A stretch of 64,000 nucleotides of DNA from Thiodiazotropha sp040507005 (GTDB taxonomy: Bacteria; Pseudomonadota; Gammaproteobacteria; Chromatiales; Chromatiaceae), in contig JBEVVS010000032.1 of assembly GCA_040507005.1 (NCBI GenBank), forward strand, positions 35,045 through 99,044. Direction: 5' to 3'. The notes below the pieces were generated by a model, which saw nothing but the letters and a program-made list of their open reading frames with translations, searched no databases and was not told the DNA's origin. Position 1 is the first letter of the stretch; every line of letters starts with the position of its first letter. Shown in pieces: positions 18,320-27,046 of this stretch. The translations under genes and the position numbers were made by a program.

Positions 18320-18589
18320 ATGAGTATGAAGATCGAAAAAATAGTTCGACATCTGCATCGTTATCTCAAAAAAGGAAAACAGAAAACCGATAATGACCGC
18401 CACAATATCGCACAACTTATAAAGCGGCTTGAGGAGAGAAAAGAGCATCTTCATCATCGCTTGAAAAAAGAGCAGCGTGTTTGTAAACAAAAACGTCTGA
18501 AAGTGGAGTTGAAGTATGTGGAAGCGAAATTGTCAAAGGGGAAAAAACGCTTAGCGCATTTGCGTAAAATTGAGGATAAACGAAAATAA
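18320..18589 (+). CDS. Small basic coiled-coil protein, family member 2
   Basis: An 89-residue Lys/Arg/His-rich helical protein, homologous over its length to the gene at 12407-12661. Shared features are the IV..L opening, a GKQK segment, IAQLIKRLEER against IADLLKKLKKQ, and QKRLKVELK against RKRLITEIK. It is in line with the Na/Pi symporter (44 bases downstream) and is followed 13 bases later by a small cysteine-containing protein. No signal peptide or membrane segment is seen. Function is unknown. ATG 18326 is an alternative start. Confidence 0.68.
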   Translation: MSMKIEKIVRHLHRYLKKGKQKTDNDRHNIAQLIKRLEERKEHLHHRLKKEQRVCKQKRLKVELKYVEAKLSKGKKRLAHLRKIEDKRK

Positions 18590-18602
18590 CATTTGACACA
18601 CA

Positions 18603-18899
18603 GTGAACAGAACAGATCGTAAACCGGATACCCGAACGGCGATGCGCCAACTGATCGATCGTGTGCGCAGCGAGATCCCTTTCGATCTCCCCGAAGAGGT
18701 GTTGTGTGGTGATGCCTGCCAGGGCTGTTCAAGCAAATTACTCATCTATCTGGAAACCGAGTTGGATGATTGGGAGGTCAAATTAGCCGCTGGCGCCATC
18801 CCCAATTTCGCTGATCTCAGTCGCCTGGCGGGGAAGAGCAGGAAGATTGCTCAAGCCCTGCAAAATAACGGTTTACTCGCCAAAACACCCGTCTCTTAA
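18603..18899 (+). CDS. Hypothetical 98-residue protein with CxxxCxxC motif
   Basis: Cytosolic protein of unknown function. The middle carries EEVLCGDACQGCSSKLL, three closely spaced cysteines (about 35, 39, 42) followed by acidic ETELDDWE, and then a helical end rich in Ala/Lys. The Cys arrangement could bind zinc or an Fe-S cluster with another ligand, which is inference. Start is GTG 18603, 13 bases past the coiled-coil gene; ATG 18642 is an alternative and no strong ribosome site supports either. Composition and codon use look genuine. Confidence 0.66.
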   Translation: MNRTDRKPDTRTAMRQLIDRVRSEIPFDLPEEVLCGDACQGCSSKLLIYLETELDDWEVKLAAGAIPNFADLSRLAGKSRKIAQALQNNGLLAKTPVS

Positions 18900-19011
18900 G
18901 TCTCAGGCCCCATTTCAATTCTTCTCCTGAAGCGGTCCGGTTCCATTCAGCTTTGGTTCAGCCTCGGCGCCATATGCTTAATCATAAGTTCATACTCTGT
19001 GGAGAACTATG

Positions 19012-19305
19012 ATGAAAGCTAAAGCCCTTCTTTTGGCAAGCGCACTCTCAGCCTCGCTGGTCACGGCGGCGCCTGCGCAGGCCCATGATTATTATGATTA
19101 CCCCTATGGGTTGTTGGGTGGGTTGTTCCTTGGCCTCTCTTGGAATCACTACCATAACCATGGTCATTCCCATCACCATGGTGATCGTCACTACCGTCAC
19201 CGGGAGTACCGGCGTAGTGAGAGTCATGGCCGATACTACCGGGACAAGCATAGACGCCACGGACACCGGGACAAGCATCGCCATCGTCGGGACCGTAGGG
19301 ATTAG
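19012..19305 (+). CDS. Exported His/Arg/Tyr-rich small protein
   Basis: A signal peptide (about 1-25, ending APAQA) leads into a 70-residue mature part dominated by His, Arg, Tyr, Gly and Asp, including WNHYHNHGHSHHHGD and several R-D-K-H-R repeats. There is one glycine/leucine-rich hydrophobic stretch (LLGGLFLGLSW). Such proteins often bind Zn, Ni or Cu in the periplasm, but no specific family is recognised. GGAGAA at 19001-19006 favours ATG 19012 over the adjacent ATG 19009. It is followed 14 bases later by the anchor-type protein gene and is likely co-transcribed. Confidence 0.75.
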   Translation: MKAKALLLASALSASLVTAAPAQAHDYYDYPYGLLGGLFLGLSWNHYHNHGHSHHHGDRHYRHREYRRSESHGRYYRDKHRRHGHRDKHRHRRDRRD

Positions 19306-19319
19306 GCGGGAGAGCAGTT

Positions 19320-20060
19320 ATGGGTAGCTATGACAAAAGCGTGTGGTTGCGTTTGATCGCAATAGTGTTGTTGATCATCGGAGGGCAGGCGTTTGCGGTC
19401 GAGGGAGGTGTCAGGCTCTCTCAATCCGTTGAGGGTGTGGTCAGCCAGGGTTCCGAGAAGGATGAGACAGCCCTGGACCAGGCCGATGTGGATGAGCTGC
19501 AGGCGTTGGTCGTCTCCGGCAGTCGCATAGAGGCCACTGCACAGCGCAGTTATGCAGCCCATGGAATAGGCGAGCAATTGAGTATCTTCGATGCCCACGC
19601 GGTGATCAGCAGGGATGATGACCACGACGGTTACTACCATCGCTTGAAGGTTGCATTCGACGCGGATACCTCGGGGGATGAAGTATGGGTCTACGCCAGG
19701 CTCTACCTCAGCTTGGAGGGAGGACCATGGAACCACTACTACACCACCGAGGAGTTCCCCATTAGCGGAGATGTCAGCGATGATGAGTATGAGGTGGTAA
19801 CCCGTTTGCTGGATGGCTATCCGACCGGATATTACGATGTCCTGATCGAGCTCTATGATGCCGACTACGATCTTCTCGAGGTCAATTACGGTCCCTATGA
19901 GGATGGCGATTTGGCGGTGTTGCCCCTGGAGGACTACTATCGCGACGACTATGGTGGCGGGGGCGCCAGCGGTCTCTTCATGCTGCTGCTGGGATTGTTG
20001 GCTGTGATCAAACCCTATCTGAGTCACAGGCAGCGGGGTGGCATATCGGACGCCGGCTAG
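19320..20060 (+). CDS. Exported protein with GlyGly-CTERM-like C-terminal anchor (choice-of-anchor H-like)
   Basis: A 246-residue secreted protein. An N-terminal signal (to about GQAFA) is followed by an acidic beta-rich domain (about 85-205) with motifs FDADTSGDEVWVYARLYLS, GDVSDDEYEV and YYDVLIELYDAD, which I associate with the NCBI choice-of-anchor H family. The C-terminus has a Gly run, GGGGASGLF, a hydrophobic helix and a basic end SHRQR: the tripartite pattern of sorting signals processed by rhombosortase or exosortase-type enzymes. GGGAGAG before the ATG supports the start. No sorting enzyme gene lies in the window. Role is unknown. Confidence 0.75.
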   Translation: MGSYDKSVWLRLIAIVLLIIGGQAFAVEGGVRLSQSVEGVVSQGSEKDETALDQADVDELQALVVSGSRIEATAQRSYAAHGIGEQLSIFDAHAVISRDDDHDGYYHRLKVAFDADTSGDEVWVYARLYLSLEGGPWNHYYTTEEFPISGDVSDDEYEVVTRLLDGYPTGYYDVLIELYDADYDLLEVNYGPYEDGDLAVLPLEDYYRDDYGGGGASGLFMLLLGLLAVIKPYLSHRQRGGISDAG

Positions 20061-20101
20061 TATCATGATAAGCCAAAGCTGGAGTTACCCGGGGGCCGCC
20101 G

Positions 20102-20968
20102 ATGCTGTGCAGACATCTACTCTTTCTGATGCTCTTATCTTCAGTCCTGTTGTTGCAGGGGTGTTCCTCCCTGGACCAGGTCGACCGGATCATGGAGGGG
20201 CGGAAACCCACCGCTCAGATCGACGGGGTGAGGTTGGAAGGCCTCGATTTACAGGGTGTCGATCTGGTATTCGATGTGGGAATAGACAATCCCAATCCCT
20301 ACTCCATCGATCTGACGGGTTTCGATTATGATCTGCAGCTGTTCGATCAGTCATTCATCAAGGGTCGGCAGACCCAGGCATTGAGCCTGGCCGCGAAGAG
20401 CGAGAGTAATATCCAGCTTCCCCTGAGGCTCGATTTCAAGAAGCTGCTTAATGCCTACCGGCAGCTGCGAGGGGCCGATGAGGCCAGTTATCGACTCGAT
20501 CTCGGGCTGGGATTCCAGATGCCGGTGATCGGCAGTTTGCGCCTGCCTGTGGACATCGATGGCAGGTTTGCCGTGCCTAAAATGCCGGACCTCAGGGTCA
20601 AGGCCCTCGGGATAAAGCGGCTCTCCCTGGAGCGCGCCGACTTGCAGCTTGAGCTGGAGGTCGACAATCCCAACAGCTTCTCCCTGTTGCTTCAGCAGCT
20701 GGATTACCATCTCAAGCTGAACGGGGTTGCCATCGCCGAGGGCCTGATCGAGAAGCCCCTCGATATCGATCAGGGAGGTGAGGGGGTGGTGATCATCCCT
20801 CTCTCGGTCGATCTGCTGCGGGCGGGCATGGGGTTCTATTCGGCCCTCCTGAATCGTTCCGGCCTGCGCTATGAACTGAACGGTGTACTCGATGCCTCCA
20901 CGTCGAATCCGCTGTTGCAGCGGTTTTTAATTCCATTGGAAAAACAGGGAAGTATAAAAGTGGACTAG
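20102..20968 (+). CDS. LEA14/WHy-domain lipoprotein with two WHy repeats
   Basis: A 288-residue lipoprotein: signal with lipobox LLQGC (Cys 21), then two copies of the water-stress and hypersensitive-response (WHy/LEA_2) beta-sandwich. The diagnostic N-P-N is present in both: IDNPNPYSIDL at about 61-71 and VDNPNSFSLLL at about 182-192, each preceded by D-L-x-F/L-E strands. Related bacterial proteins sit in the envelope and are linked to desiccation or stress tolerance. No inner-membrane retention Asp at +2 (Ser instead), so outer-membrane sorting is expected. It begins 41 bases after the anchor protein. Confidence 0.85.
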   Translation: MLCRHLLFLMLLSSVLLLQGCSSLDQVDRIMEGRKPTAQIDGVRLEGLDLQGVDLVFDVGIDNPNPYSIDLTGFDYDLQLFDQSFIKGRQTQALSLAAKSESNIQLPLRLDFKKLLNAYRQLRGADEASYRLDLGLGFQMPVIGSLRLPVDIDGRFAVPKMPDLRVKALGIKRLSLERADLQLELEVDNPNSFSLLLQQLDYHLKLNGVAIAEGLIEKPLDIDQGGEGVVIIPLSVDLLRAGMGFYSALLNRSGLRYELNGVLDASTSNPLLQRFLIPLEKQGSIKVD

Positions 20969-21103
20969 GGGCTGGGAGATTCCTGGCCGGGATTTCGGAC
21001 CGGGTGCCTGCGACGAGCTAAAATTAGATCAGAAAGAGGTATAAATCTTTTACCCGGATGGAGTGTTCAGACTCATCCTAATCCCAGCGGGAGGGAGGTA
21101 GTC

Positions 21104-21424
21104 ATGAAAACCTTTATGTTGATGACAGGAAGCGGTCCGCTGATGATTCTCACATCCCATGCCTCCATGGAGGATCCTCTGATACTGGAAAAGCTGGCGA
21201 GCAAGGGTATTGAAAAATTCCTTGCCTACGAGGTGCCCTATGAGTTGGCCAGGAAGCGCTACGGCGGGCATTTCAGTGTAGTAGCCAATGACCTGCACGA
21301 AAGCGACGACCTGCGGGTGCTCGACTACAATGGTGAGCGCGCCTTCAAACTCTTCGCGTTTGCCGAACTCGGGCCGCAAATGGTGCATGAAGCCGGAAGC
21401 GCTGCCGTAGACGCGGTGGCTTGA
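21104..21424 (+). CDS. Hypothetical small cytosolic protein
   Basis: A 106-residue protein I cannot assign. It starts MKTFMLMTGSGPLMILTSHAS and holds a central helix with KGIEKFLAYEVPYELARKRYGGHF followed by a beta/turn region (VLDYNGERAFKLFAF). No signal peptide or membrane segment. The ribosome site GGGAGGGAGGTAG just upstream is very strong, indicating real and probably high translation. Its stop codon directly abuts that of the convergent C13 peptidase gene, with no base between. Confidence 0.72.
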   Translation: MKTFMLMTGSGPLMILTSHASMEDPLILEKLASKGIEKFLAYEVPYELARKRYGGHFSVVANDLHESDDLRVLDYNGERAFKLFAFAELGPQMVHEAGSAAVDAVA

Positions 21425-22879
21425 TCAGTCACCCCTGCACAAAGCCGGATCGGACCAGGCATCACAATTCACCGGGCGATCATATCGGGTGATGCCCGAT
21501 GCATCGTACGCCACCCCTCCAAGCTGGGCGAGCTTGGAGCGGATCTCATCACCGACAAAACGTTGTGGCAGTGAGGGTGTGCGTTGCTCGCGGCTCTCTT
21601 TGTCCGCTATCCATTTCGCGGCGATGTCGAAGGCCTCGATGAAATCGGGTTGCTTATCCAGGGCGTGTTTGAAATAGGCGGTGCCAAAATCGGTGAACTC
21701 ACTCTTGGCGCCGCAACCGAAGGATTTTCTATCCTTGGCTGCGGCTGTGATGATCAGGGTATTGGGTGTACGCAAGGGTTCGATGAAGCCCCCCGAGTAG
21801 CAGCTGGATACGACAATCACGCGCCAACGAATGCCTGCATCGTCCAATGCCTGGCGTATCTGCATGGGAGTCATGTCATCCAGCGGCACGGGGCCGAAGC
21901 TCACGGAGAATCTGTGTTCCTTGCTGCCGTGGGAGGTCATGAACAGAAACAGTACATCTTCGTCGGGATCGATGATCCGACCTATCACGTCCAGGCTGTC
22001 TGCCAGGTTGTGGCGGTTCGCCAGGGGATAGCGGGCCAGGGTATCCACATTGTTTACCAGTACCATCGATCGGCCGGAGGTGTCGAAGCGTCGATCAAAG
22101 AGGTCTCGCACATATTCAACCTCATTGAGAAAGACCTTCTCCAGGCCATATCCGCCCACTGCGACCAAATAGAGGTCAGGTATGCCGGGCCGTTGGGGTA
22201 TCAACTGGCTCAATGCGTCATCCACCAACGGGTATTGATTGTAGAAAAGATCCTCAACACTGAGATCATTGAGTTTGGAGTAGGCGCTATTGCTCTGGAC
22301 AGGTTTATCGCTGTACCAGAGTTGTGTGTAGGGTAGAAACCAGATACTCGAAAGTGAGAGCAGCAGGCTGAGGCCCGCCAGTGAGAATCCCTTGCGGAAG
22401 CTTACCAGGAGCAGGATGCGTAACAGGCGGATCATAATGTAGAAGTGCCAGATGAACAGCAACAACAGTAGTGCCCCGCCACCTTTTGGGTGGGAGTAAT
22501 AGAGTTGCTCAGGCAGGGCGAGGAGCTGGATTGCCACTGTGATGAGCGGCATCGATGCCAGGTAGGCAAGCAACAATCTCCCCGTATCCGCGGTTTCGGC
22601 TCGGGCCAGCCGGGCGAGCACCACCAGGATCAACAAATCCAGCAGATAGACGGCAGCCAGGTGGTTGAGGCCATAGGTGGAGAATAGCGCCGGCTTATCC
22701 GTAATAAGGTAGGCGACTGTGATATCGAGACCCAGCAACAGGGCCAGGAGCCAGAGTCCCTGGTCCACTGAGTAGATGAAATGGTTGCGTGTAACATTTT
22801 GCCCAGTCACCAGCCGCAACCCCGATTTAAGGTTGATAGTCAGTGCGATGAGCTGTTTTGCAATCGATTTTTCATCCAT
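21425..22879 (-). CDS. Membrane-anchored C13-family (legumain/caspase-fold) peptidase
   Basis: A 484-residue protein with an N-terminal membrane region of about five hydrophobic segments (about 42-185) and a C-terminal peptidase_C13 domain (about 233-450). The catalytic dyad is visible: His in MTSHGSK (H317) and Cys in VVSSCYSGGF (C360), each at the end of a hydrophobic strand as in legumain, GPI8 and caspases. The membrane part resembles Yip1-like helices but is not diagnostic. The catalytic domain probably lies on one face of the inner membrane. Substrate and role are unknown; bacterial C13 enzymes are poorly studied. It lies downstream of metH on the same strand (88-base gap). Confidence 0.85.
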   Translation of the reverse strand: MDEKSIAKQLIALTINLKSGLRLVTGQNVTRNHFIYSVDQGLWLLALLLGLDITVAYLITDKPALFSTYGLNHLAAVYLLDLLILVVLARLARAETADTGRLLLAYLASMPLITVAIQLLALPEQLYYSHPKGGGALLLLLFIWHFYIMIRLLRILLLVSFRKGFSLAGLSLLLSLSSIWFLPYTQLWYSDKPVQSNSAYSKLNDLSVEDLFYNQYPLVDDALSQLIPQRPGIPDLYLVAVGGYGLEKVFLNEVEYVRDLFDRRFDTSGRSMVLVNNVDTLARYPLANRHNLADSLDVIGRIIDPDEDVLFLFMTSHGSKEHRFSVSFGPVPLDDMTPMQIRQALDDAGIRWRVIVVSSCYSGGFIEPLRTPNTLIITAAAKDRKSFGCGAKSEFTDFGTAYFKHALDKQPDFIEAFDIAAKWIADKESREQRTPSLPQRFVGDEIRSKLAQLGGVAYDASGITRYDRPVNCDAWSDPALCRGD

Positions 22880-22967
22880 GGGTTTACTCTTCCATCGTCT
22901 CTCGCAACTGGCATCGGCCGGAACTGGCGAATCCTGAGGCCTGAGTGGGTAGCCATTGATCGTCTAC

Positions 22968-25900
22968 TCAGGTTTCAGGCTCATAAGCCAGATTGGGTGC
23001 GAGCCAGCGTTCCATTTCGCTCAATGGATAACCCTTGCGTTGGGCATAGTCGCTCACCTGATCCCTGTTCAGCTTGCCTACCGCAAAGTAGCGCGCGTCG
23101 GGATGGCTGAAATAGAGACCGCTGACCGATGCGGTGGGCACCATTGCTTTGCTCTCCGTCAGCCAGATCCCGATATGCTCTTCAACCGAGAGCAGATCCC
23201 ACAACAGGGTTTTCTCCGTATGGTCGGGACTGGCCGGGTAGCCCATGGCGGGGCGGATACCGGTGTAGTCTTCGGCGATCAATTCCTGATTGCTCAGGGA
23301 CTCCTCCTTGGCGTAGCCCCAATACTCTTTTCTCACTCTTTCGTGCAGCCACTCAGCCAGGGCCTCGGCCAAACGATCCGCCAGGGCCTTTAGCATGATG
23401 GCGTGGTAGTCGTCGTGGTCCTGTTCAAACTCATCGATCTTGTGTTCGATGCCGATACCGGCGGTACAGGCGAATGCCCCAATATAATCGACGCCTTGAG
23501 CCGTTTCAGGCGCTACGTAATCGGCCAGGGATTCGTTATAGTGCCCATTGCCCCGTTGCTCTTTCCCCCCTGGCTGGCGACCCTGTTTGCGCAGGTTATG
23601 CAGGGTTGTCAGGGTTTGGTTGCGTGTCTCATTTTGATAAACGAGAATATCGTCCCCCTGACTGTTGGCGGGAAAGAGACCGACCACGGCCGCCGCCTGT
23701 AACCAACCCTCTGCAACTATTTTCTGCAACATGGCCAAGGCATCGGTATGGAGTTTTCTCGCCTCCTCACCTTTCTTCTCGTCATCCAGTATCTGGGGAA
23801 AGCGCCCTTTTAACTGCCAGGCATGGAAGAAGAAGGTCCAGTCGATATAGGCAATCAGCTCGGTGATGGGTATCTGCTTCATCACCAGCAAGCTTGCCCC
23901 TGGCTGCCCAGTCCCGTTCTCCTCATCTAGACGTACGATCTCGGCATGTTCGGGAGGGTGAAAGCCCGGGTCACAAAGATTGGGGCGCGCAGGCTTGTAC
24001 CGGGACCAATCGATTGGGGTCGGATTGGACCTGGCCTCCTCGATGGAGATCAGATTGCGAGACTGGTTGATACCGGCGCGTCTTAGCCGTACCGTCTCAT
24101 ACTCCTCCTGCAGGGAGGCGACATAGCCATCACGATGTTCAGCCGACAACAGGTTGGCTGCCACCCCAACGGCCCGGGAGGCGTCTGCCACATAGACCAC
24201 GGGATTATCATATTCCGGGTCGATCTTGACCGCCGTGTGGGCGATGGAGGTTGTGGCACCACCGATCAGCAATGGTTGCGGCATCTGGAGACGCTGCATC
24301 TCTTTGGCCACATGCACCATCTCATCCAGCGACGGGGTGATCAGACCGGAGAGCCCGATTATGTCCACCTGTTCCTCTCGGGCTTTTTGCAGGATGGTGT
24401 CTGCGGGGACCATGACCCCGATGTCGATGACCTCGTAGTTATTACACTGCAGGACCACACCGACAATGTTCTTACCGATGTCATGAACGTCACCCTTCAC
24501 GGTGGCCATCAGTATCTTGCCCTGGCTCTGCACCCCGCACTCGGCCTTCTCCGCTTCCAGGTAGGGCTCTAGGTAGGCGACAGCTTTTTTCATGACACGG
24601 GCCGATTTGACCACCTGTGGCAGGAACATCTTACCCGCACCGAATAGATCCCCCACCACGTTCATACCGTCCATCAAGGGCCCCTCGATCACTTCCAGGG
24701 TCTGCTTGGCCCGCTCTCTTGCCTCCTCGGTGTCGTCCTCGATGAATTCGGTGATACCCTTCACCAGGGCGTGTTCGAGACGCTTTTCCACCGGCCAGGA
24801 GCGCCACTCCGCATCCTCCTTGGTCTCCACCACAGCGCCATCCCCCTGATATTTGGGGGCCAGTTCCACCAGGTGATCACCCGCCCGCTGGTCGGTGTTG
24901 AGTACCACCGCCTCCACCGCGGTGCGCAGTTCCGCCGGCAGATCGTCGTATACCGCCAGCTGTCCCGCGTTGACTATGCCCATGTCCATCCCCGCCTTGA
25001 TGGCGTGGTAGAGAAAGACGGCGTGAATAGCTTCGCGAACCGGGTTGTTGCCGCGAAACGAGAATGAGACATTGGAGACCCCGCCCGAGATCAGGGCATG
25101 GGGCAGACGCTGTTTGATCTCCCGGGTCGCCTCGATGAAATCGACCCCATAATTGTTGTGCTCCTCGATACCGGTGGCAATGGCGAAGATATTGGGATCG
25201 AAGATAATATCTTCCGGGGGAAAACCGACCTTTTCGGTCAGCAGAGCATAGGCCCGGGCACATATCTCGACCTTGCGCGCCTGGGTGTCCGCCTGGCCTG
25301 TTTCGTCAAAGGCCATGACTATCACGGCGGCGCCATAGCGCCGACACAGACGTGCCTGGTGCAGAAAGGGCTCCTCGCCCTCCTTCAGTGAGATGGAGTT
25401 GACGATGGGTTTGCCCTGCACGCATTGCAGCCCAGTCTCGATAATGTCCCACTTGGATGAGTCGATCATCACCGGTACTTTGGCGATATCAGGCTCACCG
25501 GCGCATAGGTTGAGAAAGCGCTGCATGGCGGCAACCCCATCCAGCATCGCCTCATCCATATTGATATCCACGATCTGCGCGCCGTTCTCCACCTGCTCGC
25601 GACAGACATCCAGGGCCTCGTCATAGGCCTCGCTGAGGATCAGGCGTTTGAACTTTGCAGAACCGGTGACATTGGCCCGTTCGCCAATATTCACAAACAG
25701 AGAATCCCTGCCGATGTTGAGGGGTTCAAGGCCGGAGAGACGACACTGTTTTTCGATGTTCGGCAGTTGGCGTGGGGTTTTGCCCTTCATTGACGCGGCG
25801 ATTGCCTGGATATGCTGCGGTGTGGTGCCACAACAGCCGCCGACGATATTCAGGAACCCCGCGTCCGCCCACTCCGCAATATATTCAGCCATCTGCTGTG

Positions 25901-26771
25901 GGCCCAGGTCGTATTCGCCAAACTCGTTGGGCAGACCGGCATTGGGGTGGGCGGAGACATGGGTATCGGCAATGCGCGACATCTCTTCCACGTATTGACG
26001 CAGCAGATCGGGGCCCAGGGCGCAGTTGAGACCGATGGATATGGGTTTCGCATGGCGCAGGCTGTTGTAGAAGGCCTCCGTGGTCTGGCCCGAGAGGGTA
26101 CGCCCGGATTGGTCGGTGATGGTGCCGGAAATCATCACCGGCAGTCGCTCTGCGTCTGACTCGAATACCTGCTCACAGGCAAAGACCGCGGCTTTCGCGT
26201 TGAGGGTGTCGAACACCGTCTCGATCAACAGCAGGTCGCAGCCACCGGCGATAAGACCCCGGGCGGATTCCATATAGGCCTCTACCAGGGTCTCGAAATT
26301 GATGTTGCGCAGGCTGGCATCGTTGACGTCCGGAGAGATGGAGGCGGTACGATTGGTCGGGCCCAGGACACCGGCCACAAGGCGCGGTTTGTCCAGGGTG
26401 GTGTATTTGTCCGCGGCCTCACGGGCCAGGCGGGCACTCGCCTCGCTCATCTCAAAGGCCAGGGATTCCATCTCATAGTCCGCCATGGAGATGCGGTTGG
26501 CGCCGAAACTGTTGGTTTCCAGAATATCCGCCCCCGCCTCCAGGTAGGCCTCGTGAATTGAGCGGATAATGTCCGGTTGAGTCAGCACCAGCAGGTCATT
26601 ATTCCCTTGTAAATCACAAGGCCAATCTGCGAAACGTTCTCCGCGATAATCCTCCTCAGCGAGTTTGTGGCGTTGGATCATGGTGCCCATGGCGCCATCG
26701 AGGATGAGAATGCGCTGTTTAAGCAGTGTTTCAACAGGCTGATCGGCAGTTTTCGCGGTTGCAGATGACAT
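22968..26771 (-). CDS. metH: Cobalamin-dependent methionine synthase
   Basis: Transfers methyl from methyltetrahydrofolate to homocysteine through methylcobalamin, the last step of methionine synthesis. Modules in order: homocysteine-binding (about 15-335, zinc Cys in LNCALGP and GGCCGTTPQH), pterin-binding (about 355-620), B12 cap and Rossmann (about 650-890, with the DxHxxG cobalt-ligand motif in VKGDVHDIGKN), and the SAM-dependent activation domain (about 920-1250). At 1267 residues it is slightly longer than E. coli MetH. TTG 26774 and ATG 26771 are adjacent; ATG is preferred. I found no recognisable B12 box in the 270 bases upstream. Confidence 0.98.
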   Translation of the reverse strand: MSSATAKTADQPVETLLKQRILILDGAMGTMIQRHKLAEEDYRGERFADWPCDLQGNNDLLVLTQPDIIRSIHEAYLEAGADILETNSFGANRISMADYEMESLAFEMSEASARLAREAADKYTTLDKPRLVAGVLGPTNRTASISPDVNDASLRNINFETLVEAYMESARGLIAGGCDLLLIETVFDTLNAKAAVFACEQVFESDAERLPVMISGTITDQSGRTLSGQTTEAFYNSLRHAKPISIGLNCALGPDLLRQYVEEMSRIADTHVSAHPNAGLPNEFGEYDLGPQQMAEYIAEWADAGFLNIVGGCCGTTPQHIQAIAASMKGKTPRQLPNIEKQCRLSGLEPLNIGRDSLFVNIGERANVTGSAKFKRLILSEAYDEALDVCREQVENGAQIVDINMDEAMLDGVAAMQRFLNLCAGEPDIAKVPVMIDSSKWDIIETGLQCVQGKPIVNSISLKEGEEPFLHQARLCRRYGAAVIVMAFDETGQADTQARKVEICARAYALLTEKVGFPPEDIIFDPNIFAIATGIEEHNNYGVDFIEATREIKQRLPHALISGGVSNVSFSFRGNNPVREAIHAVFLYHAIKAGMDMGIVNAGQLAVYDDLPAELRTAVEAVVLNTDQRAGDHLVELAPKYQGDGAVVETKEDAEWRSWPVEKRLEHALVKGITEFIEDDTEEARERAKQTLEVIEGPLMDGMNVVGDLFGAGKMFLPQVVKSARVMKKAVAYLEPYLEAEKAECGVQSQGKILMATVKGDVHDIGKNIVGVVLQCNNYEVIDIGVMVPADTILQKAREEQVDIIGLSGLITPSLDEMVHVAKEMQRLQMPQPLLIGGATTSIAHTAVKIDPEYDNPVVYVADASRAVGVAANLLSAEHRDGYVASLQEEYETVRLRRAGINQSRNLISIEEARSNPTPIDWSRYKPARPNLCDPGFHPPEHAEIVRLDEENGTGQPGASLLVMKQIPITELIAYIDWTFFFHAWQLKGRFPQILDDEKKGEEARKLHTDALAMLQKIVAEGWLQAAAVVGLFPANSQGDDILVYQNETRNQTLTTLHNLRKQGRQPGGKEQRGNGHYNESLADYVAPETAQGVDYIGAFACTAGIGIEHKIDEFEQDHDDYHAIMLKALADRLAEALAEWLHERVRKEYWGYAKEESLSNQELIAEDYTGIRPAMGYPASPDHTEKTLLWDLLSVEEHIGIWLTESKAMVPTASVSGLYFSHPDARYFAVGKLNRDQVSDYAQRKGYPLSEMERWLAPNLAYEPET

Positions 26772-27046
26772 CAAGATACTCAGGTTTTATCGGAAACAGC
26801 CGCCAATTATAAGGCGCTGTCGGGAGGCAGGCGAGAGATCTCTTGCGCGTTAGTACTAAACTGGCTATCTATCAGGATCAACTTTGGTCATGATTCAGCT
26901 CTTGGCGCGAACTCGACTGTTTTGGATATTTTCTTTGTTTTCAAGGGATTGCTGCATGTGTTCTGATGCCGCGAGCGATGTCCGCTGATGCATGGTCGGA
27001 AACTGAACAAAAAAACACAAACCAAATCTCATGAGGGATTTTTAAC

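Noticed and set aside
19302..20066. 254-residue minus-strand frame opposite the anchor-type gene
   Set aside because: A shadow: the plus-strand gene has signal peptide, motifs and ribosome site, while this frame shows none.
26775..27046. Cobalamin riboswitch upstream of metH
   Set aside because: No B12-box-like sequence could be found; a covariance search would be needed to settle it.
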